A DNA stretch of 64,000 bases from Malus domestica (taxonomy: Eukaryota > Streptophyta > Magnoliopsida > Rosales > Rosaceae). This document shows positions 46,291-59,646 of this stretch, one piece after another. Below the pieces are notes generated by a model, which had not been told where the DNA came from, ran no database searches, and saw nothing but the letters and a program-made list of their open reading frames with translations. Each line of letters starts with the position of its first letter. Within the stretch, counting starts at the first letter, position 1. Made by a program: the position numbers and the translations under genes. The stretch lies in assembly GCF_042453785.1 (NCBI RefSeq), contig NC_091665.1:9433501-9497500 (forward strand), read 5' to 3'.

Positions 46291-48020
46291 AGTTTGTCTG
46301 CTAAATATGCTATCGGTGTCAAAAAACCAATAATGACATGTAATAAATATCCACCAAACGACCTTTGTGTGTAATAAATAGATATCCATATCAAGATCCC
46401 TATAGAGATATGCAGTTACCACGTCCATTAGTTGCATATCCAATTTTTAAGAAACTACCAAATTCATAAGGTAGCGGAACGTAATCACATCCATTACGGG
46501 AGAATACGTTTCATCGTAATCAATCCCAGGGCGTTGAGAGAAGCCTTGCATCACAAGACATGCCTCATGTCACACTTGTTCTTTCCTCTCATTATGCTTC
46601 CTTAAAAAATTCCACGATGCGACGGGCTTCACATGCGACGATGTAAGAACTATGTGCCTAAACATCTAGTGTTTCGCAAGAGATTCAAGTTCGACGTGGA
46701 TTGCTTGTTTGGAGTTTAGGCAATCGATTCTTCGTCTACATTCATTAACTGAACGTGGTTCAATGTCATCGCTCAACATGATCTCAGTGGCTACTGCACG
46801 TGCAAACACATAGTTCATTATCATCTCATTTCTATTCCAAACATCATCCAAACTAGCATAATATACCGAAGTCTCTCGATTCTTGGGAGGTGGATTCGTC
46901 TCTTTCAGGACACTTCTATGGTCTAGAATTTCCTCATGCATTGGATAGAATGAGTAGGCGATGATCGGTTTCATGGTAGGCTCACTAGCATATGTTGTGG
47001 TTTTCCTCTTCTAAGGTTGTGAATTCTTTAATCTATAAGTCTGCCATGCATCTGGGTAGGAGTAGATGATTGGCTAGCTACCAATATACGGGGTTCAGCC
47101 GCAGTGGCATCCTGGCCTTCTAGGATGAAGGTGCGTCGTACATTTGGTTCATCCATCTTTACAGGCACGTTTGCAACTGGTATATATGATATTTTCACTT
47201 TTGCTAGATTAGTGAAAGCATATGGCATATACTCTGAGCAACGTCTGAAGATTTAGGATACTTCGTACTTTAGTCTCAAACTGGGTGGTGCGTGGATCTA
47301 AATGAGACAAAGGAAGAGTCATCCACAATAATTCGAGTCATTTTTCTGGAACATTGACGTTCTTATCTCCCCCAACGACGAAAAGACTATTTCATAGAAA
47401 TGACAATCCATGAAATGAGCGGTAAAGAGATTGTCTGTCAAAGGTTTTGAGTAACGAATGATAAAAGGAGAATCATAACTAACACAGACTCCCATCATTC
47501 TTTGAGGACCCATTTGTGTATGTAAGGGCAGTGCAATTAACACATAGACTGTACAACTAAGGCTCATATTCGGTAACCAACTAAAGGGTTGAATAAGGTT
47601 TGGTTGCAACGGGCTTTAGGTGGACCAACATAGTTGGGTATAATATTGCATAACCTAAGCAGCGATCGGGAGCTTGGCACGTATGGCTAATGATATAACA
47701 ACCATTTGAAGGCCTTAATGAATGCTTCTGCCAAACTTTTCTGGGTATGAACATGGGATACTGGATGTTCAACTTTAATCACAACCGACATGCAAAAATT
47801 GGGATAATGTAGCATTTCGCGTGGACAACAAACACATGTGTAACCAACGTGTAGAAGTGTCAACTAATACCATAAAGTAACTAAATTGTCCACATGGTGG
47901 TTGAATCGATCCACAAATGTCCTCCTAGATCCTTTTGTAGAAAAGTAGGAAGATCCAAATGGATCTTATTGTAGGAAGGTTGAATAATGAGTTTCCCATG
48001 AAGCAGGTTTAGCATGTTAT
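46291..48020 (-). pseudogene. Ty1/copia element C, decayed integrase-RT remnant
   Basis: Minus-strand fragments in several frames. Integrase pieces are VEHPVSHVHTQKSLAEAFIKA (near 47700-47770) and the region back to about 47950. The pre-RT linker carries SVNECRRRIDCLNSKQAIHVEL (46700). RT parts include a PGIDYDETYSPVMDV-like stretch (about 46480-46530) and QLMDVVTAYLYRDLDMDIY (about 46380-46440). Stops and frameshifts are frequent. RT is cut off at about 46291, where the MITE duplication begins, with no YVDD motif or RNase H, and no LTR was found. This is a lineage different from elements A and B. Confidence 0.75.
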
Positions 48021-48429
48021 GTTGTAAAGTCTAGTTTTAAGTGTTTGGCTTTCCTTGTCAAATATTGTATTTGTGCACCACATGGTCATTTTAGTTCTAG
48101 ACTACATTATCTGATTATGGGATGCTGTTACTAGAATTAAACGTTCAAGGACGTGACTCATCTCACATCAAAGGTTTGTTCATGCATGTGCATCTCATAT
48201 CTCTATTTGTGTTGCATTCTGTCTAAGTTAATTATCTAGTCAGTTTTGCACGCTAACTTTTAGCTATCTAGGCACACGGATTAAGATAGCCCATATGGGC
48301 TGACTGACACATTTCTAATGTGAGTAAAATAACATATATGATCTTAGTTGATGAGTGTTGTTGACTAGTCAGACAATCACGTATATAGATTTTAAATTAC
48401 AGGTTATTCCACCTGATACCAATTTCAAT

Positions 48430-51400
48430 TGGTATTAGAACTTTGCTCTAGATATACATAGAGTGGTCTCTGGGAGCTACTAGTAGTGGGTGGAATCTCA
48501 CCATGGATCATGATCATGTTGCGGGATCTTGCAACTCTCCTCCATTCTTTGATGGTAGGAATAACTCTTTCAAAATTTGAAGATTTGAGAATGCTCGAGT
48601 CCTAAACCTTCTCTGCCTTCTATGAGAATGTTGAAATGTTGACAAATGAAGCCTCCGGGTTAGGGAAACTTTTTTATGAAACAACCATTGTTCAAAATAT
48701 TTTGAGATCTTTACCCAAGAAATTTCAAGCAAAGAATGCTGCCATTCAAGAGTTTCAAGACCTAAATGAGATCAAGCTTGGAAAATTGGTCAAGAAACTC
48801 ATCACCTATGAGATGGAGCTTGATATGGATGAAAATGACTCCAAGAAGAGAAAAGAAGTGGCCCTTCAAATTGTTGTGAACAATGATGGTTTAAGTGACT
48901 TGTGAGGACAAACCTCAAAAGATGATCTTGCCCTACTTGTCAAACAATTTAGAAGGATTCTCAACAATAAAGGAAGAGAGTTAAAAAAGAATGGGAAGTC
49001 CTCTAGAAACTCAAATCAATCACATAGAAAGTTCACTTTTGGTAGAAAACAAGGAAAATTTACAAGTAGAAAGGACAAATCTCCCTCAAGAGAATCTGGC
49101 CTCTGCTTTTCTTGTGATGGTAGTCGACATCGTGCTACTGAGTGTCCAAACAACTGGGAATTAAGTCAGAAAATGGACAAAACAATGATGGCTACTTGGA
49201 GTGAAAGTGAAGGTGAAGGGTCTATGCATTCTGATAAGTCGTCAAATGATAAAGAAAAAATTTGTTGTTTTTGTTGCTCTAATGGAGGAAATGTCTCCAA
49301 GTGATGATAATCTTATGTTGAATGACAATGAGGAGATGATTTATGATGAGTTATGCATTAAGTATGATATAAATTCATATTTTGAAAGAAAATAATATTT
49401 TGAGGCTAATCAGAAACAGCTACTTGAGCTAAATAAGGCAAATGACAAGGGTTATTCGTCTTACCATTGAGGCTGAAAAAATTGACAAGATGCTAAGTAT
49501 TAGGAAACTTTATGGTGACAAAAATGGCATTGGTTACGTGGAAAATGGCTCAAGCTCAACGAGTACGAAATCAAGATTTGTGAGAGAATCTTTTCCTATA
49601 GCACCTAAAGTCAATCCAAGCTCGAAGTCTAGATTTATTCCCACATGTCATTATTGTGGTGAATTGGGCCACATTCGTCCTAAGTGTAGGAAACTTCACT
49701 CTAGAAAGAATGATGCTTTGAAGAATCAAGTGGATCGACTAGTCAATGAAGTCAACAGAATTGCTCAACTTGTGCGGTTATCCAGTATGGAAAGTGTGAA
49801 GCCTCACTCCAACTAGGTTCAGAAAGTCTCCAACAGGTGCCTTGTTGTTCTTCATGCTCTATCTGCCACCAAACTAAATATATGGTATCTTGACAGTGGG
49901 TGCTCTCGTCACATGTATAGGGACAAGGATGCCTTCCTATCTTTTTCACCTTCAATGGTGGTGGCGTTGTTTTTGGTAGTGGAGATAAGTCCAAAATCAC
50001 TTGAAAGGGTATTGTTAATATTCCAGGTCTTCCTCTGCTCATGAATTTTAGTTATGTAGAAGGGTTGAAGTCGAGTGTCATTAGCATTAGCCAGTTATGT
50101 GATGAAGTGGCGAATGAAGTTTGTTTTTCCAAGAAAATGTGTCGAATTATGGACAAATATGGAAAGAATATTCTAGTTCTTCCTAGATCTGGAGACAATT
50201 GTTACATTCTTAATGCTTCAAAGGTTGGTTATTCCCGAAAGTGCAACAAAGCTTTTGATGATGTTAGTGTGTTTTGGCATAGAAGACTTGGTCATGTTAA
50301 CTTCAAAGATCTTCAAAAATTGTCTAATCGTGATATTGTTAAAGGCTTACCTCATCTTTCAATTTCTGACTCATATGTTTGTGGATCTTGTTAATTGGGA
50401 AAGCAGATCAAAGTGACTCACAAAAGACTAAATGATATTGCAACAACCAAGCCTTTACAATTAATGCATATGGATCTTATTGGTCTAATTTAAACATTGT
50501 CTATTGGATGGAAGAAATATATTCTGGTAATTGTGGATGACTACTCCAGATATACATGGGTGTGTTTCTTGAGGGAAAAATAAGATACTTTTCAACAGTT
50601 CTTCCCCGTGTACAAGGTAATGCTAAATGAATCTCTGACCAATCGTCATTCTCTTGTCAGAATCAGAACTAATCATGGCACTCAATTTGAGAATGTCTGT
50701 TTGATGAACTCACCTTAACCAACGGCATCAAACATGAATCTTTAACACATACCACTCCTTAACAAAATGGGGTTGTTGAAAGGATAAATCGTGTTCTGAT
50801 TGAGATGACTAGGGTGATGTTAAATTGCAAGAATATGGCAAAACACTTTTGGGCTAAAGCCATAAATACTGCATGCTACATTTCAAATCGTTTGTTTCTC
50901 AAGCCAGGCACTGATGCGACTCCTTATGAAATCTGGAGAGGTAAAAAGCCAATATTGAAGTATTTCAGAATGTTTGGAAGTGTTTGCTATATTATGAGAG
51001 ATCGAGAACACCTAGCCAAGTGTGATACTAACTGTGATGAAGAAATCTTCTTGGGGTACTCTTACACTAGCAGGGCATATAAGGTCTACCTACGAACAAA
51101 AACCATCATGGAGTCTATAAATGTTAAAGTTGATGACTCTGTTATTCCTTCTGCTCTTGATGTTGAATATGTTGATTTCTTCCCTCCTTCCTCGAACGAT
51201 AATGGTGGTGTTTATGGTCAGTCAGGAGAGCAATTAGAAAGTGACGCAGAAAGTCAATCTAGCTTAAATCAAGATTCTTGCATCGTGTTTAGGGATAAAC
51301 CAAAGTGGGTTGAGGTCATCAAGTTGAGGAAATTGTGGGTCTCGTTGACCAATGCGTTAAAACTCGAAGACAACTAGTTGATGAAGTTGCAAATGTTTGC

Positions 51401-51886
51401 TTTGTCTCCCAGATTGTGCCTAAGAATATTGAAGATGTCAATTGCCTAGATGCATTGATGATCGAAAGAGTACTTTTGGAGGAGCTTTCTCTATTGGGAA
51501 AAATTTGGTTGCTTAGCACAACAAAAAAGCAAAATTGTGTCTCTTTGTCTACTGCCAAGGCAGAGTATGTGGCTACCAAGAGCTGTTGCACTCAATTAAT
51601 GTGGATGAAGTAAATGCTCAGTGATTATGGTATCTCTCAATCCACCTTTCTTATTTATTGTGACAGTATGAGTTCTATTGATATTTCCAAGAATCCTGTC
51701 CAACATTCAAGAACCAAACATATTGATATAAGGCATCATTTCATTAGAGATATTGTGAAAGGTAAAATTCTTACCTTAACCTTTGTGCCAACTAAAAAAC
51801 TGCTAGCTGAAATATTCACTAAAGCCCTAGATAATCAAAAGTACGAGGATCTTCGACGGTTTATTAGTCTTTGTGATATGATTTGA
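48430..51886 (+). pseudogene. Ty1/copia element D, gag to RNase H with most of RT deleted
   Basis: Starts with a primer-binding-like TTGGTATTAGAAC (48429). Then come gag (48636-48905 and on) with knuckles CFSCDGSRHRATEC (49110) and CHYCGELGHIRPKC (49645), protease WYLDSGCSRHMYRD (about 49885), integrase zinc region FWHRRLGHVNFKDLQKL (50275) and a catalytic region with several stops (50400-50800), continuing to NTACYISNRL (50860). After TRRQLVDEVANVCFVSQI (51365-51420) the sequence jumps near 51445-51460 straight to the RNase H block DRKSTFGGAFS, so almost all of RT, including YVDD, is gone. RNase H then continues (KTKHIDIRHHFIRD) to a stop at 51884-51886. Non-functional. LTRs were not identified. 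Confidence 0.8.
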
Positions 51887-52616
51887 ATAGGTTGTATAGC
51901 CTTGCTTTCAAGAGTTGAATATTTTGTCTAGTCTCTGTGCATGTTTTGTATAGACATTTATCTCATTAGATAACCTTTTTTTCCTCTTTGTATGCATCTC
52001 TTATCTGTCATACATTGTTAGTTTATATGGATTAGCCTTGGATAATCTTTCATTGTGATGTCAAAGGTTCTTTCAATTCTTTCTTATGGCCTCTAAAAAA
52101 TCATTTTTCCAATTATCCAAATCTAGTGGTGTTTTTTAATTTAATGTTGCTTTGGTCCTAATTAAGTGGTAGTGACTTTACTTTCTCTATAATCTGGACC
52201 ATGTGCCAATTCTCTTCTTTTGTCCTCTCTCCAAATCAAAACAAAAATTCAAATGGGAGAGTGTCTTGTGAAAGGGATGTCTTCAAAGAAAGTATATATG
52301 ATCAAATGGGAAAATCCCTTCATTTTAGCCTTCAATGCAATGTCATATGTAGCACTTCAAGATCCCCCTTTGTAGGTCATGTATCAAATTCTCTTAAAAT
52401 ATCAATGGTGATTCATCAAAATTTCACCTTCATTCAAATGACCTTGGCATTTCTCAAATTGGTGCCTCACTCAAAGTTCCACACCAAAGTTGGCTTTTCC
52501 TTCAAGGCTTATGCCGTACTTTTTGCGAGTCTTGTCTATTCTCCATATTATGTAGGAAGTGTTGTCTCTTAAGGTCAATGGATTATTAAAAGCTTGGTTA
52601 ATCTTGAAAATGCATT
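51887..52616. other. Stretch between copia D and the gypsy element, no gene recognised
   Basis: Probably the 3' non-coding part or LTR of element D. It shows no clear similarity by eye to 48000-48420. The frame at 52201-52572 matches no family I know. Confidence 0.35.
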
Positions 52617-52673
52617 TTGTTTGTACCATACTTGACCAATCCCGAAACTACCGAGCACCGGCCAACGCTATAC

Positions 52674-53129
52674 TGTCAAGGACCCAGAAGAGTTCCCCTC
52701 CGACCAGGAGGCCAATCACTACTCGACACGTGTCAAGATTAGAAGCCAATCAGAGCGCAGCACGTGTCGACATCAAGAACCAATCATAACATGACACATG
52801 TCAATGTGACAAAGCTACAAGTTTTTCTATAAATAGGGGTCATTCCCCCACAATATGGCCTAATGCCATTTGTGTTAAATCATTCACAAGAACTCACTAA
52901 ATTGAGAGCTTGATCCTTTGTACTTGTGTAAGCCCTTCACTACTAATAAGAACTCCTCTACTCCGTGGACGTAGCCAATCTGGGTGAACCACGTACATCC
53001 TGTGTTTGCTTCTCTGTCTCTATTCATTTACGTACTTATCCTCACTAGTGACCGAAGCAACCAAGCGAAGGTCACAAAACCTGACACTTTCTGTTGTACC
53101 AAAGTCTTCGCTGATTTTGTGCATCAACA
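52674..53129 (+). repeat. 5' LTR of Tat-lineage Ty3/gypsy element
   Basis: Read as TGTCAAGGACCC to CATCAACA, directly before the primer-binding site. A TATA box (TATAAATA) lies at 52828-52835, giving an expected transcript start near 52860. The right end is well fixed by the primer site. The left end is uncertain: the LTR could begin further upstream, near 52617. The partner 3' LTR is not in the window. Confidence 0.65.
52828..52835 (+). promoter_or_regulatory. TATA box in the gypsy 5' LTR
   Basis: TATAAATA followed by GGGGTCATTCC in the middle of the LTR, the expected place for the element's polymerase II promoter. Confidence 0.7.
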
Positions 53130-53131
53130 TT

Positions 53132-53147
53132 TGGCGCCGTCTGTGGG
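53132..53147 (+). promoter_or_regulatory. Primer-binding site of the gypsy element
   Basis: TGGCGCCGTCTGTGGG follows the LTR end after two bases. This TGGCGCC-type site is usual for plant Tat/Athila gypsy elements. The exact priming tRNA is not certain from sequence. Confidence 0.75.
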
Positions 53148-53236
53148 AAACGACACTTATTCCTACTCTCTTCAGCTGTGTCAAGCTGGTTTCTATCATT
53201 CGTACACTTTCTTTTGATCAGGCATCCCTCTCCAAC

Positions 53237-56200
53237 ATGGGAAGCGAAGGAAGCCACAGCACACAGAATGACACCCCCCTTGCACATAGTGCGAAACAAC
53301 GAAAGAAGGAAGGAAAACGAGTTCTTCTTCAAGCTAAAGTCGATGAGTTGGAAGCTCAGAACAACAAGATAGCAATGAGGAATGAGGTCCTCCAGGAGCA
53401 ATATGAGAAGCTCTTCGAGACACTCCACGAAGCTAGGCAAGCTCAGACACGCGAGCTTGTTGCCCCCGTGGAAGTCAACCATCAACTGGGTGCCCTCCAA
53501 CATGGAGGGTCACATGCATTCGACATAGATATCCCTGATAGGGAACAGATTACCCCTCGATTTGATAATCAACATGAGGCTTCTCTTAACCCAGTTGCTT
53601 CGACCCGAACCATGAGAAGTGGAAGGAGACACCTCTTTGCTGAAGGGGCAGAAGGATCGAAAGCCGTCTTTCGCGATTGTCGGGATTTCCTGAAGCAACG
53701 TCGAGAGAATTCCATCCATATAAGCTCAAAGATTAATGACCCAAGGATTTCTGAGAGACTCGGTCCCCTGCCACGGCCCAAGCCGGCCACCAATTTGGGG
53801 AAGGGGCAACAAGTCCTAGAGAGACATGAGGGTACAGGGGACTCAGAGGTGTTCCGACAGACATACCCTGGAAGCCAGTACAGCGAGTCCAGGGAAAAAT
53901 CACATGCCCTTGATCAAACCTTCTTAATTCCAATAGGAGATGGAGATTTACGAAAGAAAGCTCCAGTGACACATAACTCCGCTCAGGACCCCCTTGTCCT
54001 ACAACTTCTTGAGGAAGTAAATAAGTTGAAGGCTGAACGTCAGGCTGAAATACCTGACTGGAACCAACCCAGGCCTGGCCCTCTTACAAGGAGGATCCTC
54101 AACACCCCCCTTCAAGCAAAGACAAAGCAAAAGCTTGGCTTGCAACTTTATACTGGAAAAGAGGACCCGATTGAGCACCTTAACCTCTTTGAGTCCACCA
54201 TGGCATACCGGATGCACACCGACGAAGAGCGATGTCTTCTCTTCCCCTCCACCCTCTCTAGTGGAGCTCTAAATTGGTATTGTCGTCTTACACCTGAGAC
54301 GGTAGACTCATTTGAGGAATTGAGGAAACTATTTGTTTCCCAACACATTTTCCAAACCGATCGCTTGCACTCTGCAGATGACTTGTACACTATCCGCCAG
54401 AAGGCAGACGAGTCATTACGTATGTATGCTGGCCGCTTCAGCCATGAATACTCCCGGTGTGCCGAGGCAGACGACAAGACTGCCCTCAAAGCCTTCACGG
54501 CAGGCCTACGTGATTGTTTCTTTAAATACATGATCAATGCCAATACTTGGAAGACTTACTCTGAGGTGATGGCGCAGGCTTATAACCATGCCTCCGCCGA
54601 GGCAAAGACATATCAGGAGAAACCCCCTACAACCATCCTTTATCAACAAGTGGGAGGTGGAAGCCAGACTCACCTAAATGAGAAGACCTCGACTTTCCAA
54701 ACAGCAGTGGCACCTCCCCATGCCTTGCATAATGCTTCACCGAATCAACAGACATATCAATTTCAAGGCAAGAGGAAGGATTTCCATCCTCACCACTCTC
54801 CTTTCAGTAAAAAGAGTAAGGGACACTATCCCGATAACCAAGGGTATCGCCACAATAACGCTCGCCCCCAGGCAGTCAATGCAGTGGGTCAAACCCGCAT
54901 CAAGATACCCCCTACCCCAAGGTATGAGACATACACGCCCTTGAATACCACATGCGCGGCCATTTACCCCAGCATAGCTCACCTGATACCAAAGCCAAAG
55001 CCGAGGCACCCAGATTACACGCCCCCGAATAACGCGGGCATGTTTTGTTGCTACCATGAGCATAACGGCCATGATAGCGAGAAATGTATCATCCTCCGTG
55101 ATCGTATTGAAGCTTTGGCACGAGAAGGAAAAATTGATCAATTCCTTCTTCACCCTCAAAGGGATAACCGTAACCAACGCCAGGTGAATGTCATATATTC
55201 CATAAGCGGCGGCACACCCATATCTGAATCTTCCAATAGGGCCATGAAAAACAGTGAACGAATTCTGAGGCCTGGTCACCAAGTGTTTCACGTGGAAGAC
55301 ATCAGGGGAGGGAAGTATCAAAAGCCTAACTGGGATCCGATATGTTTCTACCCTGAGGAAGAAAGAGGCATCATCTACCCTCATAACGACCCATTGATCG
55401 TGGAGGCTCACATAGCCAACTTTGATGTTCGATGAATCCTCGTAGACACAGGGGCTTCGGTCAATATCATGTTTGCCGAAGCTTTCAGGGCACTCAGTGT
55501 AGCTGAACACTTGCTCGATCGCTCGATTTCTCCTCTGATAAGCTTCTCCGGTGATATCGTGCAACCCTTAGGGAGCATACATTTACCCTTTACTATTGGT
55601 ACAGGCCCTTACACGGCTACCATTACCACTAACTTCCTAGTGGTTGACTGCCCAACGGCATACAATGTCATCTTTGGGCGCACAGGCATCAATGATCTCA
55701 AGGCTATGGTATCCACGCATATGCTATTGATGAAATTTCCAACCCCCCATGGCAACGGCTACATCAGAGGAGATCAGCTTAGTGCACGATCATGTTACAA
55801 CACTTCAGTTAAGCAACAACACTTGCCCGGACCCAAGGAAACCCTGTCTGTACATGACCAAGTCACAAAGACCAGCCTAGATGAAGCGAACTTGGATCTT
55901 CCTGATAGCAACAATCAACCCGATGATCCTCGAGATGACTCTTTCACCCAGCAAGCCCAACCTGCTGAAGAGTTGGAAAAGGTACCTATCTCAAGAGATC
56001 ATCCAGACCGCATGGTGAATATTGGCACCACATTGTCACCACCCCTTCGGTTAGCATTGATATCTTTTTTGAAAGAGAACACTGAAGTCTTCGCCTGGTC
56101 ATACGAGGACATGCCAGGCATCTCTCCCGATGTCATCTGTCATCGTTTGAGTATTGACCCCAAGATCAAGCCGGTGAGACAGAAGCGAAGATCTTATGAC

Positions 56201-59200
56201 GCTGAACGATACGAGGCAATGAAAGCAGAAGTTGAAAAACTCAAAGGCATAGGCTTTGTCCGCGAAGTCAATTACCCGACATGGGTAGCAAATGTGGTCC
56301 TTGTTAGGAAAAATCCGACCAAAGAAAGTCTTTCGCTTCAAAAGGTCTTGTGGAGGATGTGTGTTGACTACACCGACCTAAACAAAGGGTGTCCGAAAGA
56401 TAGTTTCCCTCTTCCTCTTATTGACAGGCTTATAGACTCTACGGCAGGGTGTGAGCTCTTGAGCTTTATGGACGCTTATTCAGGATACAACCAGATCCTC
56501 ATGAACCCCTCAGACCAAGAACACACGGCCTTCACTACTGACAGGGGACTATATTGCTATAAAGTCATGCCTTTCGGCCTAAAGAATGCAGGAGCAACTT
56601 ATCAGAGACTGGTCAATTCAATGTTCGCCGAACAAATTGGGAAGAACATGGAAGTTTACGTTGATGATATGCTAGTCAAAAGCAAACATGCTGACCAACA
56701 CATCACCAACCTATCTGAAACTTTCACCATTCTAAAGAGGTATCGAATGAGGTTGAACCCCAACAAATGTGCCTTCGGCGTGGGCTCTGGCAAATTCTTA
56801 GGCTTCATGATTAGCCAACGAGGCATTGAAGCTAACCCTGAAAAGATCAAAGCAATCCTCGACATGAAAGAGCCAATAACTTCAAAAGACATCCAAAGCC
56901 TTACTGGCAAGGTGGCAGCCTTAACCAGATTCATCTCTAAGGCCACAGACAGATGTGCTCCTTTCTTCAAAGCACTCAAGGGAAATAAGAAGTACATTAC
57001 ATGGACGGAGGAATGTGCCAAGGCATTCAGGAACCTCAAAGAGTACATGAGTAAAGCCCCTCTGCTCTCCAAACCAGAAGTTGGTGACACTCTCATCATC
57101 TATCTATCGGTTTCGGCTTCAGCAGTCAGTTCTGTTCTTATTCGAATGGACAGTGGTGTCGAACGGCCCGTCTACTACGCTAGCAAGGCCCTACAAGATG
57201 CGGAGACACGATACTCCAACATTGAGAAATTAGCTCTAGCATTGGTCATGTCTGCTTGGAAACTTCGCCCTTATTTCCAAGCACACGCCATCATCGTGCT
57301 TACCAATCACCCTCTTCGACAGATACTCTAGAGTCCTGACACGTCTGGACGAATGATCAAATGGGCGATAGCATTGGGTGAGTTTGACATCTCCTACCAA
57401 CCAAAACCAGCCGAAAAAGGTCAAGCAGTAGCAGATTTCATCGCCGACTTCACATATCCTGTTGACATTGCTTCTACACCTGAAGCAGTAGCTTCATTAC
57501 CATCGGAAGCTCAGAAAGTAGAATCAACGACCTCAGCATGGAGTCTGTATGTTGATGGCTCATCCAACCAACAGGGCTGTGGAGCGGGACTAGTCTTGAC
57601 TACGCCCGACAAAGTAGCAATGGAGTATGCTCTTCGTTTCAAATTCAAGGCATCAAACAATGAGGCCGAGTATGAAGCCCTTCTAGCAGGATTACGTTTG
57701 GCCAAACACCTCGGGGTTAAACAAATTGATATTTTCAGTGACTCCCAATTAGTGGTCAACCAGGTTACCAACAACTTTGATGCTAAGGACAGCTCCATGG
57801 CAGCATATCTTGCGCAAACACAACTTTTGCTCAAGCACTTCCACTACCAGATCACCCAAGTTCCTCGAGCGGCAAACAGTCATGCAGACGCCCTGGCTCG
57901 CCTCGCCTCAGCTGTGGAAGACAAGATTGGAAGAAAAATTCATGTCGAACTGTTGGCAACACCAAGCACCATGGCCGCAGAAGTATGCAACTTACAACAG
58001 GGGGATAGTTGGATCACCCCGATCTATAATTTCCTTGCTCATGGCACCCTCCCAAATGATAAAGTCCAGGCTAAGCAAATTCGATACAAGTCTACCCGCT
58101 ACCTGATCATCAATGATCAACTCTATAAGCGAGGTTTTAGCCTGCCATACTTAAGGTGTCTTACGCCTGCCGAGGCGGAAATCGTCCTTCGGGAAATACA
58201 TGAGGGAGTCTGTGGAGATCATGCTGGATCTCGGTCTCTAGCACACAAGACTTTTCGCCAAGGATATTACTGGCCAACACTCCACCAGGATGCCATCAAA
58301 GTATCCCGCTCATGTGACAAATGTCAACGATATGCGACTATTCCTCATTCCCCTCCAGAGCCTCTTACTCCTATGATCAGCCCTTGGCCCTTCGCCCAGT
58401 GGGGACTTGATTTGATCGGCCCAATGCCGGCAGGGAAGGGCAAAGTCTGTTACGCAGTCGTTGCAGTGGACTACTTCACAAAGTGGGCCGAAGTAGAACC
58501 CTTGGCAACCATTACTGAGGCAAAGATAGAAGACTTCGTGTGGAAGAACATCCTTTGTAGATTCGGCATTCCCAATGCGATAGTCACTGACAATGGGCGA
58601 CAGTTTGACAACAAGAAGTTCAGGTTGTTCTGCTCTAAGTTCAACATCAACTTATGCTTTGCCTCTCCAGCTCATCCCCAGTCTAATGGACAAGTTGAGG
58701 CCATCAACAAAATAATCAAGCGCACTTTGAAAACCAACTTGGACAAAGCTAAAGGCTGTTGGCCAGAATTTGTACCCCAAGTTCTTTGGTCATATCGCAC
58801 TTCATATCGGACTTCAACAGGAGAAACTCCATTCTCACTTGCCTTTGGCACAGAGGCGGTTGTCCCTGTTGAGCTGGAGCAAGCAACATTCCGAGTCCAG
58901 AACTACATTCAAAGTGAAAATGACAAACAACTCACCCTCAACTTGGATTTAGTCGAGGAACACAGAAACCAAGCTCACTTGAGGAATGTCGCCTACAAGC
59001 AGCGCATCTCCAACTATTATGACTCTAGGGTCAAGCCTCGTTCTTTCAAAATAGGAGACTGGGTCTTAAAGAAAAGATTACTCTGCGACAGAGTCCCGAG
59101 TGAAGGCACACTTAGTCCAAACTGGGATGGACCGTATGAAGTCATTGGCATCAGTCGCCCTGGCTCTTACACACTTAGAAGCTCCGATGGCAAGACCCTT

Positions 59201-59245
59201 GGCCATCCATGGAACGCTGATCACTTGAAGTACTACTACAAATAG
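53237..59245 (+). pseudogene. Gypsy (Tat lineage) gag-pol polyprotein, one frame with two stops
   Basis: From ATG 53237 the same frame runs to 59245 (about 2000 codons), interrupted only by TGA at 55433-55435 (after FDVR, before ILVDTGAS) and TAG at 57329-57331 (after LRQIL). In order: coiled-coil N terminus; gag core (MAYRMHTDEERCLLFPSTL, about residues 311-435); a C/H cluster FCCYHEHNGHDSEKC (about 605); protease DTGAS (about 736); RT with YVDDML (about 1140); RT-linked RNase H ([20 protein letters not shown]); a second, archaeal-type RNase H (LYVDGSSNQQGCGAGLVL, NNEAEYEALLAGL, FSDSQLVVNQV; about 1434-1555); and integrase with HHCC zinc finger (CDKCQ) and catalytic acids in GLDLIGP, VTDNGRQF and NGQVEAINK. 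Two RNase H domains are the hallmark of the Tat lineage. All catalytic motifs seen are intact. Confidence 0.9.
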
Positions 59246-59646
59246 ACTCACGATGTACAAGTGTTGAGCTATAGCCGTTCGGCATCCTATGTAATGAAGG
59301 CCATTTGGCAATGAATTCAATAAAGAGGTAATTTAGCCAACTCAGCCCTCACTCTTTTACATTCCTAGCAATGGAACACTCAAGTGTTGAAACCTCAAAG
59401 CAGATATATCCAACACGAAACAAAATCTAAGTATGTGTCGACAAGACTATACAAAGAAAGGAACAACCAAACAATGGCTTATATCCAAACAATAGATTTA
59501 TTCATACATAGCCAAACATGCATTAATAATAGTGCAAACACTCATAAACACCTAAAATCCAAAACTCTCAAGCTTATAACATGGGCACATGTTATACACA
59601 CATCAGACTACTACATCCAGAATACATGCAGATAGTAAAGACACTG
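59246..59646. other. Spacer between gag-pol and the antisense gene
   Basis: About 400 bp between the two converging stop codons. An AATAAA-like AATAAAG occurs at 59319-59325 on the plus strand. No further coding sequence was recognised. Confidence 0.5.

Noticed and set aside
53072-55564. Minus-strand open frames opposite gypsy gag, including one of 275 codons
   Set aside because: They mirror the sense gag frame and show no domain; codon-shadow effect.
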